Positions 34,272 through 46,702 are shown, counted from the stretch's first letter. The stretch is DNA of 64,000 nt from Distichodus sexfasciatus (GCA_032718565.1 JAVGVS010000054.1:954812-1018811); one strand, 5' to 3'. Notes: generated by a model from the letters alone, not told the origin. Program-made: numbers and translations.

Positions 34272-35477
34272 TTGAATAATTCTACGTTCTCAAATAGACA
34301 AATTTGAGTTTAAATCGTAAATAGAACAAGATTAATAGATTAAACTCCATTTAACTTAAGTTTAATCCACGTTAGGACCAGAATCTTCTTTATTACGTCG
34401 TTTTTCCTAGTGCTCATTTTCTAGGGAAACTACCTGAGAGGAGTCCCAACAGGTGACTTGATATGTAGCTGAATTTCTCTTCACAATTCAGTGTTTGAAA
34501 TATGCATGAGACTTCACTGTGCCCAAAGCAGGCCCCCTACTCACAATAGAGGTGATCTAATTGAGCGGTGATGGCACTGGCAGCTGGTTGTCAACCCCAT
34601 TTGTACCACAGTTTAGCGTGGTTAATATGTACAAAGGGGAAGAAAGAAGGCCATTGAGGGGTTTTTCCTCTTCTTCTTTCCATTCTTTATCTGTAACCGA
34701 CTCTGTGTTGATTAGGATCAGTGACCGTCTGTGGTTTCATTAAAAACCAATCGGGAAATTCAATCTGTGGCCGACAGCCGTGCGATTGGTCGGGCCGTTG
34801 GCTTTCTAACCAGGTCAAAGATCATTTAACTGCGTACGCCACACCGATGATTTCAACATTAACCCACATCTCCGTTCACGTTGCGCCGCTCGGCCCGCAT
34901 CGGAGGGTATTAACTTGCAATCCTGCATCAAAAGACTCCGGCCTTATCACCTTACCGTTTGCCAAACTGCTAGCGGAGCCGAAACCGATCCCGCGCTTAA
35001 AGACGAGCCGTGTGACTACAAAGGCCGGCCTTATTCAGCACAAAATAAAGAAACCTGCTCAATAAGTCATGTGCTCGCCCGGGCTGGAAATCAAGGCTAT
35101 GATTCAGCTTTCTTTTGATCAGGAGCAGCAGTCAGTGTTGAAAATGTGTGGGTAGTTACTTTATTGTCGTTTACAGTGTGGGTTTGGTTCTCGTTTCTTT
35201 AAAGGCAGAGCTTAGCTTCTTAAAGGGACGATCTGCCCAAAATCGGCACTCAAACAGTTTTAGGAGTTGCACTTCATATGGAAAAGTTCATTTGAGTTGT
35301 ATATTTTAGATTAAGCCTGTGTAACGTCGTCAAAACGGAAGGTACTTTGAAGCTGAGAACGCGTCTGTTGTCTCAAGTTCCTCAAGTGTGGTTGTACATG
35401 ACCAACCCGTGTTAATCCAAGCTCAGGGACAGGGACCCAAGAGTCAGGTGACAGAAGGTCAGGGATGGACTTTTAAT
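34272..35477. other. Repeat-poor 1.2-kb stretch
   Basis: Frames of 114 and 67 codons at 34721-35118 overlap in different phases with no recognisable domain. Segment 34550-35110 contains no simple repeats, unusual for this window. Confidence 0.45.
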
Positions 35478-35650
35478 TGAATGTCACAACTGGGGTAGTG
35501 TAACGGTTAGAGAGTTAGAACCATCATCTGGTAAAGGTACCACTGAGGTACTCATGAACAAGGTACCATCTCCAAGTACTGTTCCCCGGGTGCTGCCAAA
35601 AAGCTGACCACTGCTGTGTGCTGTGGCGTGACAAATAGTCACTCACTTAA
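35478..35650 (+). mobile_element. SINE family A, shortened
   Basis: Head GGGGTAGTGTAACGGTTAG, body GGTAAAGGTACCACTGAGG; the B-box region and most of the 3' half are deleted. Confidence 0.75.
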
Positions 35651-35713
35651 ATTATTATTTTTTTAAATTTGGGATTTATTGTCAACAAATGTTGCGTAAT
35701 TTATGTGGTTATG

Positions 35714-35925
35714 ACTAGAGATGCACCGATCCAACTTTTTCAGTTCTGATACCGATGCCGATACTTGGGCTTTGGACGCCAGCTGATCCCGGGTACCGAT
35801 CTGAAACCAGTTTTAATTTAATAAAACTGACTGAGATTCTGTTATGCTTTAGGAAATACTTGACTTAAATACAGTTTTCCTAAGTAAAATAATATAATAA
35901 TTACACACCCATATGTACATGCGCA
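35714..35925 (+). mobile_element. Left-end fragment related to the 47470 element
   Basis: AGAGATGCACCGATCCAACT and ATACCGATGCCGATACTTGG closely follow the left end of the 47470 element. It is cut off by a family B SINE at about 35926. Confidence 0.7.
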
Positions 35926-36272
35926 ATTATTCATTCATTCATTATCTGAACCGCTTAATCCCAACGGGGGTCTCGGGGGGACCGGAGCCTATCCCGGGAC
36001 CTTACAGAGAACAACCCTGGGCAGGCGCCAACACACTGTAGGGCACACACACTCGCACAGTCACGCACACATTTACACCCTACGGGGCCAATTTAGAGTC
36101 GCCAGTTAACCTATAGTATAGTGCATGCCTTTCGGACTGTGGGAGGAAACCGGAGCACCCAGAGGAAACCCACACGAACACGGGGAAAGCATGCAAACTC
36201 CACACAGAAAGACCCTACGGCCGTCCCTGGGGTTCGAACCCATGACCCTCTTGCTGTGAGGCCGTGCAGTAA
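35926..36272 (-). mobile_element. DANA-like SINE, family B
   Basis: ATTCATTCATTCATTATCTG to GGTTCGAACCCATGACCCTC. It interrupts the 35714 hAT-like fragment. Confidence 0.87.
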
Positions 36273-36334
36273 AGCGTTAAAAAACTGAGCTCCATGTTAG
36301 TCAATGGGGAAGAAATGGACGGAAAAATAGACAG

Positions 36335-36445
36335 AACTCACAAACGAGTGCATGTATTAAAAAAACGTGTACACAACCACCCCAGAGCGGCATAGGTCGC
36401 AACGTTTTACAGTCGGAAGTTTCTAGCACGAAAACTGTAGGAAAA
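36335..36445 (+). repeat. Repeat E, single block
   Basis: CAGAACTCACAAACGAGTGC and CGTTTTACAGTCGGAAGTTT correspond to the blocks at 13440 and 13604. Confidence 0.5.
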
Positions 36446-37179
36446 AGTTTTTGGAATAAAAATCGGACGACGCGTGATTCCTCACCGCAGTCACAAAGTA
36501 ATCAAACCATCAAACTGATGCTGATCTCACCGGGTAACATGAGCTCAAACCAGACCTGACAGCTCAGAGACGTGACAAAGACACGGGCGGTGCGTCCAGA
36601 ATCTGTCCAAAAAACGCAGCAGCAGCCTCGGAATGCTTCGTCACGCGTCTCGTATCGCGTCTGGGCCATCGCGTAAGTGTGTGTTTGGGTGTGTGGGAGA
36701 AGTAGGACGGTGGCACTCAGCAGCTGAAGACGGAAAAACATCTCCAGAGTGGCGCTGTACCAGTGGCCTAGTTTCCTCTGCAACCTACTTACAAACTTCA
36801 AAACAGAGTCAGGCAGCTGAATTCAGATGAGCGAGCCATTCCACAAGGAACATTTCAGAGCCAGTCCATGCCAAATGTTAGTGTGTGTGTGTGTGTGTGT
36901 GTGCGCGTGTGTGTGTGTGAATGTGATTCACAACATGTAGTGGACAGTGCTCAAGGCAAACCCCTGCGGGTCTTTTAGTCTGTTACTGATTTTAGCCCTT
37001 TTTTTGTCACTTGAGACTTCCCGTCCAGGAATGCAGCGCAGCTCTAGGGCTTCCTGGCGTTTTATCTTCGGTTTTTTTTTCAGCCGAGACCAGACTGCTG
37101 TACTTTGGTCTCGTAGTGGACCTTAAAATTAGGTGCTGCCGCTAACAACAGTTTTTCTAGCAATAAATCTTTTGACTGG
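36446..37179. other. No gene; one GT microsatellite
   Basis: (GT)n with a GTGCGCGTG centre at 36880-36920. A 99-codon minus frame (36502-36801) has no recognisable domain. Confidence 0.5.
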
Positions 37180-38585
37180 GGCTGTGCGATATGATGAAAT
37201 ATATCGGATGACGAAATTAAAATGTCTGTCGTTTCATATTATATCGTTTCTTTTCGTGGTGTTGCAAAATACGGTGTTTACAGCAATATTTCTTCATGGT
37301 TTAGGGCCTTTATGGGCAGAATTTCATCACCTCAATGTTATTTTTGTAATTATTCTTTTTTTTCTTTTTTTTACTGTAATCATGATGTTTCGATTGATAT
37401 TTCAAGCGCTCTTGGGGGCCCCCTGGTGGCGTGGAGGCCCCAAGCGGCCGCTTAATTTGCGTATGCCTTGGGCCGGCTGTTTGCAGTAGCCACCACGACA
37501 CCATACGGATGTAAAGGGGTCGAGATATAGTAAAGCTCAGAGCGGTTTTTTTGACGCGTCCGCTGAGCCCGTCGTCAGGAAGTAACGCGACGCATGGTTC
37601 AAGTTGTGGTATGTGACGTCAGCATTGTTGTTTACTGTCAACATGGTTGAACGGTTTCACCGTCTTTTTTGCACCTTCGTAACATCCAAATGCAAGTAAT
37701 TTTTATCTTCAACAACTCTTTTTCCCCTCATTTCACAGCAAAACCGGCCGATGTTTTCTCGTACTACCTCCCTCTACTACTTCCTCTTTTTTTGTTACTT
37801 TACGGCAGACTGGACGCTTTTATAGTGCACACTGCCACCTGTTGGAATCCTCAAGATTAACAAAAACTATGCTCGCAAGTATAGTCAGAACAGCGCTTGT
37901 GTAGCAGCAGTGTCCGCAAGCATATGCGTCACATAGCGTCAAGTATATTGCCAGCCTAAAATGGTGAGTGATTATTTGTCTTTGTGAACACAGCACAGCA
38001 CACAGTGCACCGCAACAAAATATCACCTCGTCATTTGACCCATCCGTGAAGGAGCAGTGGGCAGCACCCGCTGAGCAGTGCTTGGGGATGGTACCTTGCT
38101 CATGAGTACCTCAGTGGTACCTTTACTGGTCCTGGGATTCGAACCAGCAACCTTCTGATCACGGGGCGAACGCTGTAACCGCTACGCTACCAACAGGTAG
38201 AGGCAGAGAATACTATGGTGTCATATTTGTGCCTTAATTCTGAGCGCGCTATGGAACTTTGCCAAGCAAAATCTGGTGTCTCTGCACACTCCGTCTCAAA
38301 ACACTGCAGATCTGCCTGTGGAACTCCACACTCAGATCTGCGGAACGCTAAAGCTGTCACAATTTGCCTTAAAGATAACTTACTAGAGCGTTGAAAAAGT
38401 GCTGCCTTTTATACCCATTTTACAGTGTGAAAAGCGTTGTCGGATCACTAGTCCCTAGAGCGAAAAGTGGTGTTTTCAGCATGTAAAATGCACCAGTATT
38501 TTTTTACATACAGATAATGTTCTATATCGGGATATATATCGTTATCGGGATATGAGAATTTGGTCATATCACACAGCCCTACTAG
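37180..38585. mobile_element. hAT-like element with GGCTGTGCGATATG ends, interrupted by a SINE
   Basis: Starts GGGGCTGTGCGATATGATG and ends TGGTCATATCACACAGCCCT, inverted and imperfect. Inside are a reverse family A SINE (37963-38200) and a piece of a known-looking fish repeat at about 37410-37490 (GGCCCCCTGGTGGCGTGGAG). The region 38215-38300 resembles part of family H. I could not find a convincing target duplication. Whether the two ends belong to one insertion is inference. Confidence 0.55.
37963..38200 (-). mobile_element. SINE family A, reverse, inside a hAT-like element
   Basis: GGTGAGTGATTATTTGTCTT to CTACGCTACCAACAGG; full length. It is younger than the surrounding element. Confidence 0.87.
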
Positions 38586-39189
38586 TGAACAGTTCAGCGA
38601 TTAGGCAACAGATATTATTGATTAATTTTCCTAAAGAGGTATTAATAATAACCATGTTCCAATGACATACACCTTTAATTATATTGATTATGATCATTCA
38701 TTTAAACATCAGCAACAATGCCTCAGTGTAGAAGAAGCCCAGATTCCAGCCTAAACATTTTCTCAAACACTTATTTAATGTAAGTTTAAGGAAGCAGCTA
38801 AACCAGTTATGGCTTTAAAATTAATGTAGCAGCTACATGAGCAAATGATAGGAAGAAAAATAGTTCCTTCTGTTAGTATTTTTGTGCTTTTTTGCTCATG
38901 GTTCATCTTTGCAGAGTAGCGCTTGTGTGTGTGGTCCTTTGTACAGTGAACAAAACACTTTGTAAGACCTTGAAATACTCCCTCGCTTTTGAAGCCTTTG
39001 GAACCATTTAGAAGTGTTTACACTGGAACCCTTTTAGCAACTGAATGCGCTGACTCTGCTGCAGCCGCCATGATTTATTTATTGCAGCCAATCAAAAAGG
39101 ACTGACAACACTGACAAGTTACGTTTACGTTTAGTGGTAGTGAAGAAATAATCTTTGTTACATTTATATGTATACATTAATTATATGGG
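38586..39189. other. No gene or repeat recognised
   Basis: AT-rich intron-like sequence. Confidence 0.5.
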
Positions 39190-39418
39190 GCATGGGGTGT
39201 TCGCCCCGTGAACGGAAGGTCACCTGGGTTCAAATCCCAGGACCTGAAAAGGTACCACTGAGGTACTCATGAGCAAGGTACCGTTCCCTAGTGCTGCTCC
39301 CCGGGCGCTGTTCTTGTTTGCTTTCCACTGCTCCTTCACGGATGGGTCAAATTCAGAGGTCGCATTCGGTTGTGGTGACAAATAATGACAAATAATGACA
39401 AATAATCACACACTTAGA
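39190..39418 (+). mobile_element. SINE family A, nearly full length
   Basis: GGTGTTCGCCCCGTGAACGG, GGTTCAAATCCC, body complete. The tail carries three tandem ACAAATAATG-type units at about 39378-39410. Confidence 0.85.
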
Positions 39419-40762
39419 TGTTGGAGCATCACCCCAATCCCTACGACACCCAAATTTGTTTTCGGTTTGCTGTAGAAAACCCACCTGCTTTCATAAGGAG
39501 CGGTGCAGCTTACATAACGGCATTAAACCGCCATCTTTACTTCATAGAAGTTTTTCCACATGTCAAGTGTCTCATCCCTCAGCACTGCCATTGAGTGCAC
39601 AGCGGCGTTTGGACCCCTGCGAGAGGGCTGCGTGATCCTGCGGGGGGGTGGCGGGTGGGGGTAGTGCGGGAACAACAGTGACACTGGGCTCTAAGAGTGC
39701 GAGGGAGAGAAGAGAAAGAAAAGAGTGAGGAGGAGAGGAGGAGAGCGAGCGGAGGATGAGAGGCAGTAGGAGCGAGTGTGAGGGGGCTGCAGTTTGGACT
39801 GTGAGAGAGTTGTGTAACAGCAGAGGCCTGAGAGAGACCCAACGCTCACCTGCTTCTTGGATCTCACTCCTACGGGAGATGATGACACACTCTTCTATAA
39901 TGACACACACTTTTTCACCAATACATTATGCACGTATGGGCCGTGTTTTTACACGCTGGGTTTCGTGTAGAGATGGCATAATACCCATTTTTACCCACTT
40001 TTCTTTTCCGAAATGTGTAGAGTTGAAAGATCTTCTGGCAGCAATGCTCTCTTTATACAGTATATATGAGATTTTAACGAGACAAGATTTTAAGACTATT
40101 TTAAATAAATCTTCAGTGATAAAACATAACTGGAATATGACCAAAAAAGCAGACTGTGCATCCACTGACTGGATGATTCCTCATGCGTCTCTTCACACCA
40201 TTACTGTGCTTCAGCTTCTAACTTCTAACTTCTGATTTAAGTTGAAAATGTAATTAAATCGTCAGCTTGTATGTTATAAAATCAACATCTTCATGAAAAC
40301 ACAGAGCTGTAATCCCTGCAAAATGAAAAGATTTAGTAGAACATTAACAGATACAATTAAACAAGAGTAGTGGCTGAAAAAATCACACCCAAAGTCTTCA
40401 AATAACCCACAACTCGTCGTCTTGTTGCTCCTTTTGGAAAAATGTGCGTTGGTATCCGGTACATGGACTTGGAACCATATTAACCACCTGATTGGAGACG
40501 AAATCAGTTTCTTCAGGTCTGTGATTAGCTGTGTTTTGCCACATTTATAACTCAGTACCGAGTGTAGCGAGCATCAAGGCCGCCCTAACTGCGTAGAGAC
40601 ACCAGGTTTTGCTCGCGAGACAGCTTTTCACCTCAACAGGAAATATCATGCCACACCCCTGTAATGTTTAATAAACGTGGTCAACATACCGCGAGTTTTA
40701 AAAACATCACATATTCTGGTGTGTTGTGCAACCCCAGCACGGGATCTAACATTTTTATCATA
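39419..40762. other. No gene recognised
   Basis: A purine-rich run (GAGGGAGAGAAGAGAAAG type) at 39695-39760 creates overlapping frames of 65-159 codons. None shows a domain. Confidence 0.45.
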
Positions 40763-40770
40763 TTCATGAC

Positions 40771-41442
40771 CAGTGTTGGGCAAATTACTTTAAAAAAGTA
40801 ATTATAGTTACTAGTTACTTCTTCCAAAAAGTAACTGAGTTAGTAATTGAGTTACAGCGTTATAAAAGTAACTAGTTACCAGGGAAAGTAACTCATGCAT
40901 TACATTTTAAAAAAATGTTCAAATATGTCAAAAATGTGGATCTCCCGCCCCGCTTTGATGGAAATTTAGCTGTATGTTGAATTATTTGTAATAACACTGA
41001 CTATTAAATATGTGTAATTAATGAAATAGACACTTAAAATAAATAAAACTCTAAATATAAATAAAATAATACATTTTTAACAGAAAACATCGTACACAAA
41101 TCTACACTATTCTAATATCACTGTGGGACAAGGTAACACATATCAAATTTAATATATCATTGTAGATTTGGTCATTACTATGTATATAATAGTAGAATGC
41201 TAAAACACAATAGATGTTTTTTATATTGTACTCTACCGTAGCCAATCATCATCCCTTATGCGGTCACCAAAGAAAAGAAAAAAGCTTTGCCGCTCCTGTA
41301 GCTGAGAACTTGGCCGGATGAAAACAGCTTAATAACAGTAACGATGTAACGATGGAAACAGTAATTGGTTAGGTTACCCATTACTGAAAAATGATTTTTT
41401 TTCAGTAACGCCCTTATTTTAACGCCGTTATTCCCATCACTG
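40771..41442. mobile_element. hAT-like non-autonomous element with perfect 8-bp target duplication
   Basis: Starts CAGTGTTGGGCAAATTACTT and ends with CGTTATTCCCATCACTG, whose inverse CAGTGATGGGAATAACG matches the start. The 8 bases TTCATGAC occur immediately outside both ends (40763-40770 and 41443-41450). The inside has GTTACTAGTTACT-type sequence and AT-rich filler with no transposase. Ends and 8-bp duplication fit the hAT superfamily. Confidence 0.9.
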
Positions 41443-42004
41443 TTCATGACTGATTTGATTATTTTTGCTGTTACTGTTCTGATATTTTTACTTTTAACTG
41501 AGTCATTTCATCATTAAAATTTGAACACTGTTTGTTTATTTGAACACTGACTCCAGCTGTAGTTGCCCCAAAACTTAGCTCTAGATGAGCAACATTTCAG
41601 CTCGTTCCTTTTTTGCTCTGTGCTTTCTTCATTCCCCTCTCGCTGCACTTTCTTTCTTTGTGGCCGTGTTCAGGGGAATCATTTCCTCTCCGAGTGAAAC
41701 AAAATGACTTCAGTCCTTGCAGATTGATGTCCCTTGTTTGGAAGTTTGTGACCTTTTGTTGCATGTCAACTGTAGGCAGATAAGTGTGTGTGTGTGGATT
41801 AGTGAGAGAAAGAGAGGCGTTAAAGTGTATCACCACTCTCTATCAGTGAGCTGGACCCTTTGTGCTACGCTGGGCTGTCAGGCCCCTGTAAGACCAGGCC
41901 TCTCACTGCTGACAGCCTCGCAGACAGCCGCGAGATAACACACACATGCGTACACACACACACACACGAGTCTCCACGGCTACTTGGTGGAAGACGGACC
42001 TCGG

Positions 42005-42395
42005 AAAACTTTTGAGGCTTTTGCTAGTTAGCGAGGCCGATAACCGATATTTGGAAACAATTGGAAAAAAATGACAAAATAAGAATTGTACAAACACCAA
42101 GCTCAGCTGAAACTCTTCTCTCTCCTCTCACTCATGTGTGAATGTGGTGAATGACAACAAGGCTTCAGCGTTGATTGGCTACTACTCGTGTGACATATAG
42201 CCAATCTGAGACTGTTGTGGGTGCGACATTAAATGAAGCAGCGAGTCGAAAGCAAACAACACAGAGACGGCAGTGGAGACACAGTAGCGTAACCTTGTAA
42301 TTACTTAACATCGGTGATGGTCAAAATTAATCACCGATACCGAAAATAGGTAAAATGTCTAATATCGCCCACCAATAATCGGTTGACCCTTAATA
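42005..42395 (+). mobile_element. Family R element, left end lost
   Basis: GCTAGTTAGCGAGGCCGATA, CACCAAGCTCAGCTGAAAC and a right end AATAATCGGTTGACCCTTA. The left terminus has degenerated. Confidence 0.7.
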
Positions 42396-42439
42396 TACTG
42401 TATATTGTACTGGTCTGTATCAGATCCATTATTATTGTT

Positions 42440-42540
42440 TTTCACACATGGGTCAAATGCAGAGGTCACATTTCATTGTGGTGCACTGTGTGCTGTGGTG
42501 TGTTCACAATGACAAATAACCACTCACTTTCTCTTTACAG
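42440..42540 (+). mobile_element. SINE family A, 3' fragment
   Basis: CACATGGGTCAAATGCAGAG to AAATAACCACTCACTTTC. Confidence 0.75.
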
Positions 42541-43394
42541 TTTTGACAATATACGGTGTTAACCAGTCTGAGTTAGTTTAACCTAATTTAGCCGGGCTTG
42601 TCCTCCTGTGCTAGACTCTGTACTGCCAGGTCATGTGTCGTGGCCCAGTTGTGTCTGGTTAACATTAACCTAACATTAAACTTTTAAATGTAGCCCTTAT
42701 GGAAGAACGACTGGAAGCAGGATCGCTGCTCTCCACTCCACTCCACTCCACTCGGCACTGCGTCATGTTCGGCGCGCCGCTGACTCTCCTTCACTTGAAA
42801 TCCCGCTCCGACTTCAAAGCTCCTGGCTGGCGTAAGATGAAGCATTCTCTTTGTTGCCGCTCCGTTGTCAAGTGGAGGGATCAAAAAAGATCTTATCAGC
42901 AAAATATCACCCACTCCCCCTCCCCGCTTCATCAAGAACCTGGGAAAAGCTGATTATCGGGGTGCTCAGGTTGGGATCCACTTTTCGGGCTGCGGCTGGC
43001 CAAGTCTGCTTTTAGCGCCTATGCGAGAAGGTTTGGTTATTCTGACGATGACGCATTCAGAATAAAACTCTACTAAAGCTTGTCCGAAAGCAGGTTGTTG
43101 CATCTGAGTTGCGATCCCTAGGGTTGTGTTCCATGTGCTGTAAAGTCTGCGTCATACGAAAGACGTCCATGTTTATGATGCTGAATGTTTTCTGACAATG
43201 CTGCCGTTTGCAGTTTAGCAAGCAGTCGTCCAGGAGCCGGCACACGCGAGCCGAGGCTTCTCTGCTCTAGCAGCTTTAATGGTTCTGTATCCATATGAAT
43301 GGTTTTGTGACATATATACAGACACACACTCTCTCACACACACACATGCATCTTGCTATCTTTGTGAGGTCTTTCCTTATAATATTGAAAATAA
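42541..43394. other. Mostly unassigned
   Basis: A CTCCA pentanucleotide repeated four times at 42731-42750. Otherwise 42690-43080 is repeat-free. Paired opposite frames of 83-84 codons at 42684-42953 have no recognisable domain. Confidence 0.45.
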
Positions 43395-43482
43395 TACTAC
43401 AGCAGTGGTCACCAAGATCCCTGACCTCGACCCTGCTGAAAGACAAGATCTACATATTAATGCACTGAGATGAAGAATGAAA

Positions 43483-43719
43483 GTGTGAGTGATTATTTGT
43501 CGTTGTGACCACACCACAGCACCACAATGAAATGTGACCTCTGCATTTAACCCATCCGTGAAGGAGCAGTGGGCAGCTAACAAGCGGCCGGGGAGCAGTG
43601 CTTGGGGACGGTACGTTGCTCATGACTACCTCAGTGGTAACTTTACCGGCCCTGGATTCGAACCTGCGACCTTCTGATCACGGGGCGAACAACCTACCGT
43701 TACGCCACCACCTGCCCTG
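43483..43719 (-). mobile_element. SINE family A, reverse, nested in the 43403 element
   Basis: GTGTGAGTGATTATTTGTCG to CCACCACCTGCCCTG, full length and very similar to the 31018 copy. Confidence 0.88.
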
Positions 43720-43919
43720 TAGAGTTTTGTCAAATTAACATCTGGCTATTTATTTTGCACTTTAAAATGTATTTTTTCTAGCACTTTCTTCCATGTTGAG
43801 TATAATACGCCATATAAAAAATAAACATTTGATATAAAGTTAATTTTATACATTAGTAATTGATTTTATACATTATTTTATGTTATTTTTGGTAATAAAT
43901 TAATTTTAGCATCAAAAGT

Positions 43920-44018
43920 ATCTCAGGAGTCACTTGGGAGCGGAAAGATTGGGCTCTTTTTAGTGAGATGAGCCATACGACCCGGTTCTCTTAAAAGAGC
44001 AGGAATTCCCCTCACTAA
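43920..44018. mobile_element. Terminal fragment of another hAT-like element
   Basis: CTCTTTTTAGTGAGATGAGC and CCCGGTTCTCTTAAAAGAGC resemble the ends of a widespread fish repeat with GGCTCTTTTAGTGAACCGGT-like termini. That family resemblance is from memory. Only one end is present. Confidence 0.45.
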
Positions 44019-44427
44019 TATCTGCAGCAAGAACACGTTAATTAAAAGCATCTTTCTCTTGTCACTGGTCACTTTCACTCTACTATGAAAATGCGGCAAC
44101 TGGTCCAGTAGAGAGGGAGGCGCTTGCAAAACCGGAAGTTAATCAGGCGAGATTTTATTGTGTTGCAGAACAGGAACCTGCTGAAATCCAGTTTGAACTG
44201 AGTCAGGCCCATTTATCTGTAACTGACCTTACTTTTAATCTGTCCTGTAAAATAAATGTTTGATTGATTTGAATGATCAATCTAATGTGAACGTCCCCAA
44301 GATCTACCGGTCGAGTTGCTGACCCCTGTACTACAGCCACACATAACATTAACCTAAAACGTAATAATCACAAGTGCATCGTTTCACTATTTTAGTTTTC
44401 AAATAAACCTTGATCTTCCTCAAATTT

Positions 44428-44565
44428 GGGGCAGTTGGTAGTGTAACGGTTAAGCCATTTGCCCAGTGGTCTGAAGGTCGCCGGTTCAAATCCCGGACCG
44501 GATGCTGCCCATATCAGCTGCCCACTGCTCCGTCACGGAGGGGTCAAATACAGAGGTCACATTAT
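44428..44565 (+). mobile_element. SINE family A, shortened
   Basis: Intact head (GGGGCAGTTGGTAGTGTAAC, GGTTCAAATCCC) joined straight to GCTGCCCATATCAGCTGCCC, with the intervening body deleted. It ends against a CT microsatellite. Confidence 0.82.
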
Positions 44566-44589
44566 GGTTTATTCCGTCTTCCTCTGCCC

Positions 44590-44655
44590 CTCTCTTTATG
44601 TATTTATCTATCTCTTCGTATCTCTCTCACTCTGCGTATGTCTTGTCCTCCTTTA

Positions 44656-44686
<31 letters not shown>

Positions 44687-44735
44687 CTTTACTATCTCCT
44701 TTACTCTCCCTTTCTGTATCTCTCTCCTTTACACA

Positions 44736-44768
<33 letters not shown>

Positions 44769-44828
44769 TTCTCTCTCTTTCTGTATCTTTCTCCTTTACA
44801 CTCTCTCTCTCTGTATCTCTCTCCTTTA

Positions 44829-44859
<31 letters not shown>

Positions 44860-44990
44860 CACTTACTAAATACTGCTTCACGTCAGTTAGACAGAGTAAC
44901 ATTGTTTACTGAATCCGTCAAAGGCAGTCATACACACATGGTAGTCCCAGTTATGTCTCGCTCTCCTTTCCTCCCGCTCTCTCTCCCTCT
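44590..44990. repeat. CT microsatellite cluster
   Basis: (CT)n blocks separated by CTCCTTTA and CTTTCTGTAT units, repeated three to four times at 44640-44865. Long Ser/Leu frames here are artefacts. Confidence 0.9.
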
Positions 44991-45474
44991 CTAATGTCTA
45001 ATGTAATGATGATGAGAGTGCCACAGCGGTAATAAACAGAGTGAGCGAGTGCTGAAATGGGCTCCTCTGGAGTTCTGCAGCAATCCCATAATGACCCCCA
45101 GCTCCCACGGTAACGTCCCAGCATCCACTACTGTGGTTCACTTCTCACGTTTTCCACGCCGGAGATCTCATGCCGGTCCTGCTTCCCTCACCCAGTCGTG
45201 GAAAGAATAAAGAATATTTGTCCATAAGAACAAGTACCGTTACACTGCTGAAATAATACTCAAATACAAGTGACATTACTGGAGTTTAAAGTGAAGTCTC
45301 TTCTCAGTCTGATATTTATTTGTTGAATAAATGTTAATCAATATTTTAGTGCAGTATTTATTTGGGAATTCAAGTTGTGAAAATGGTCTCGCTTGAAAGA
45401 TGGGACTAAAAATCGCACATGGAATCACATATGAATATGAAAATCGCAGTCAGGTTCACTCAGTCCTCAGTTTT

Positions 45475-45700
45475 TAAGTGGGGGATTATTTGTCGTTGTG
45501 AACACAGCAGTCCCCCCCGCAACAAAATCTGACCTCTGCATTTGACCCATCCGTAAAAGCGCTGTGGGCAGCTGACATGGGCAGCACCCGGGGAGCAGTG
45601 CTTGAGAATGGTACTTTGCTCATGAGTACCTCAGTGGTACCTTTACCTGTCTGGGACTTGAACCTGCGACCTTCTGATCACAGATGAACGCTCTAACACT
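45475..45700 (-). mobile_element. SINE family A, reverse
   Basis: AGTGGGGGATTATTTGTCGT to GATGAACGCTCTAACACT. Head-to-head with the following forward fragment. Confidence 0.82.
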
Positions 45701-45815
45701 CTGCCCACTGCTCCTTCACGGATGGGTCAAACGCAGAGGTCACATTTGGTTGCGGTGCACTGTGTGCTGTGCTGTGTTCACAATGACAAACACTCCCTCA
45801 CTTTCACTTTCACCT
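45701..45815 (+). mobile_element. SINE family A, forward 3' half
   Basis: CTGCCCACTGCTCCTTCACG to CTCACTTTCACTTTCACC. Confidence 0.8.
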
Positions 45816-46702
45816 CTCTGTTTTTGATCAAATAGCCACATAGACTCAAAGTCCCTTTTGGAAGAGGGAGGGGTGGGCGGGCGCGTGGGCGACGCTCACG
45901 CTTTGGCTTTTATGTTTTTCTTTCCTCCCGCCGCGCCCCCGACGCCGCTCGCTCGCCTCCATCCATTAATAATAGACAGGCCGTAATGGGGTGTGAAGCT
46001 CTCAGCTCATCGCTCTTTCACAAACACATGGAAACAAATGAAAGAGAAAAACACTCACTCAGGGTTCCATCCGAGAGGAGACGGGAACCTGCGGTGTCCC
46101 CTCCTTCCGCACTTCACGGGAAGACGGAGGAGAGGAAGGAGGGATTTGTGCTTCAACTGCATCAGCGTTTATCAAGTTGGTCTTGTGCGGGTGTTTCTTT
46201 TGTTACCGTGAAAGTGTGTGCATGTGAATGTGACTGTGGAACGGCGTGTAGTGTGTAAATGTGTGTGTTCATGTGTGCTTGTCAAGGTGAGTGTGTAGAG
46301 AGTGAGAGAGACGGAGTATCAAAGCGACGGACAGACAGAGAGAGAGTAATAGTGTTTGTTCTCAGGTGAAGGTTTTTTCCAGTCGTGCTGATCTTAATCT
46401 CAGTACCGTCATCAGGCTGAGCTTTATCTGGTAATCCAGGTTGCGTCGGCCAGCGGTTCAGCTCTGGGTCAAAGCCCTTTATTACTCAGTGTTTATTTAA
46501 GCTCCTTATTCTCAAATGTCCAAACATGGATCTAAAGGTCTTAACAAAATATGCACACATTGGCATGGACGTGTCGCTGAGCACGTGCTGGACACGAACT
46601 AAAACCACACACAGATACAAGCAATGCAAGCACAAATTTGACAACGTAACCTGCGCAGGCGAGTGATGTTATTGTTGAGTGGTGAGACGCTGTCATGTTT
46701 TG
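45816..46702. other. No gene; a GC-rich patch
   Basis: At 45865-45962 CpG-dense sequence (GGGCGGGCGCGTGGGCGACG; CGCCGCGCCCCCGACGCCGC) stands out from the AT-rich surroundings. A 90-codon plus frame follows at 45986 with no recognisable domain. Too short to call a CpG-island promoter. Confidence 0.4.

Larger units (their letters stand above)
43403..44328. mobile_element. hAT-like element, 926 bp, with target duplication and nested insertions
   Basis: Left end CAGTGGTCACCAAGATCC; right end GAGTTGCTGACCCCTG, an imperfect inverse. TACTACAG lies immediately outside both ends (43395-43402 and 44329-44336), a perfect 8-bp duplication. Inside are a reverse family A SINE (43483-43719) and a fragment of another element (43920-44018). 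CATTTATCTGTAACTGACC near 44210 lies in the element's own right part. No transposase frame. Confidence 0.88.
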
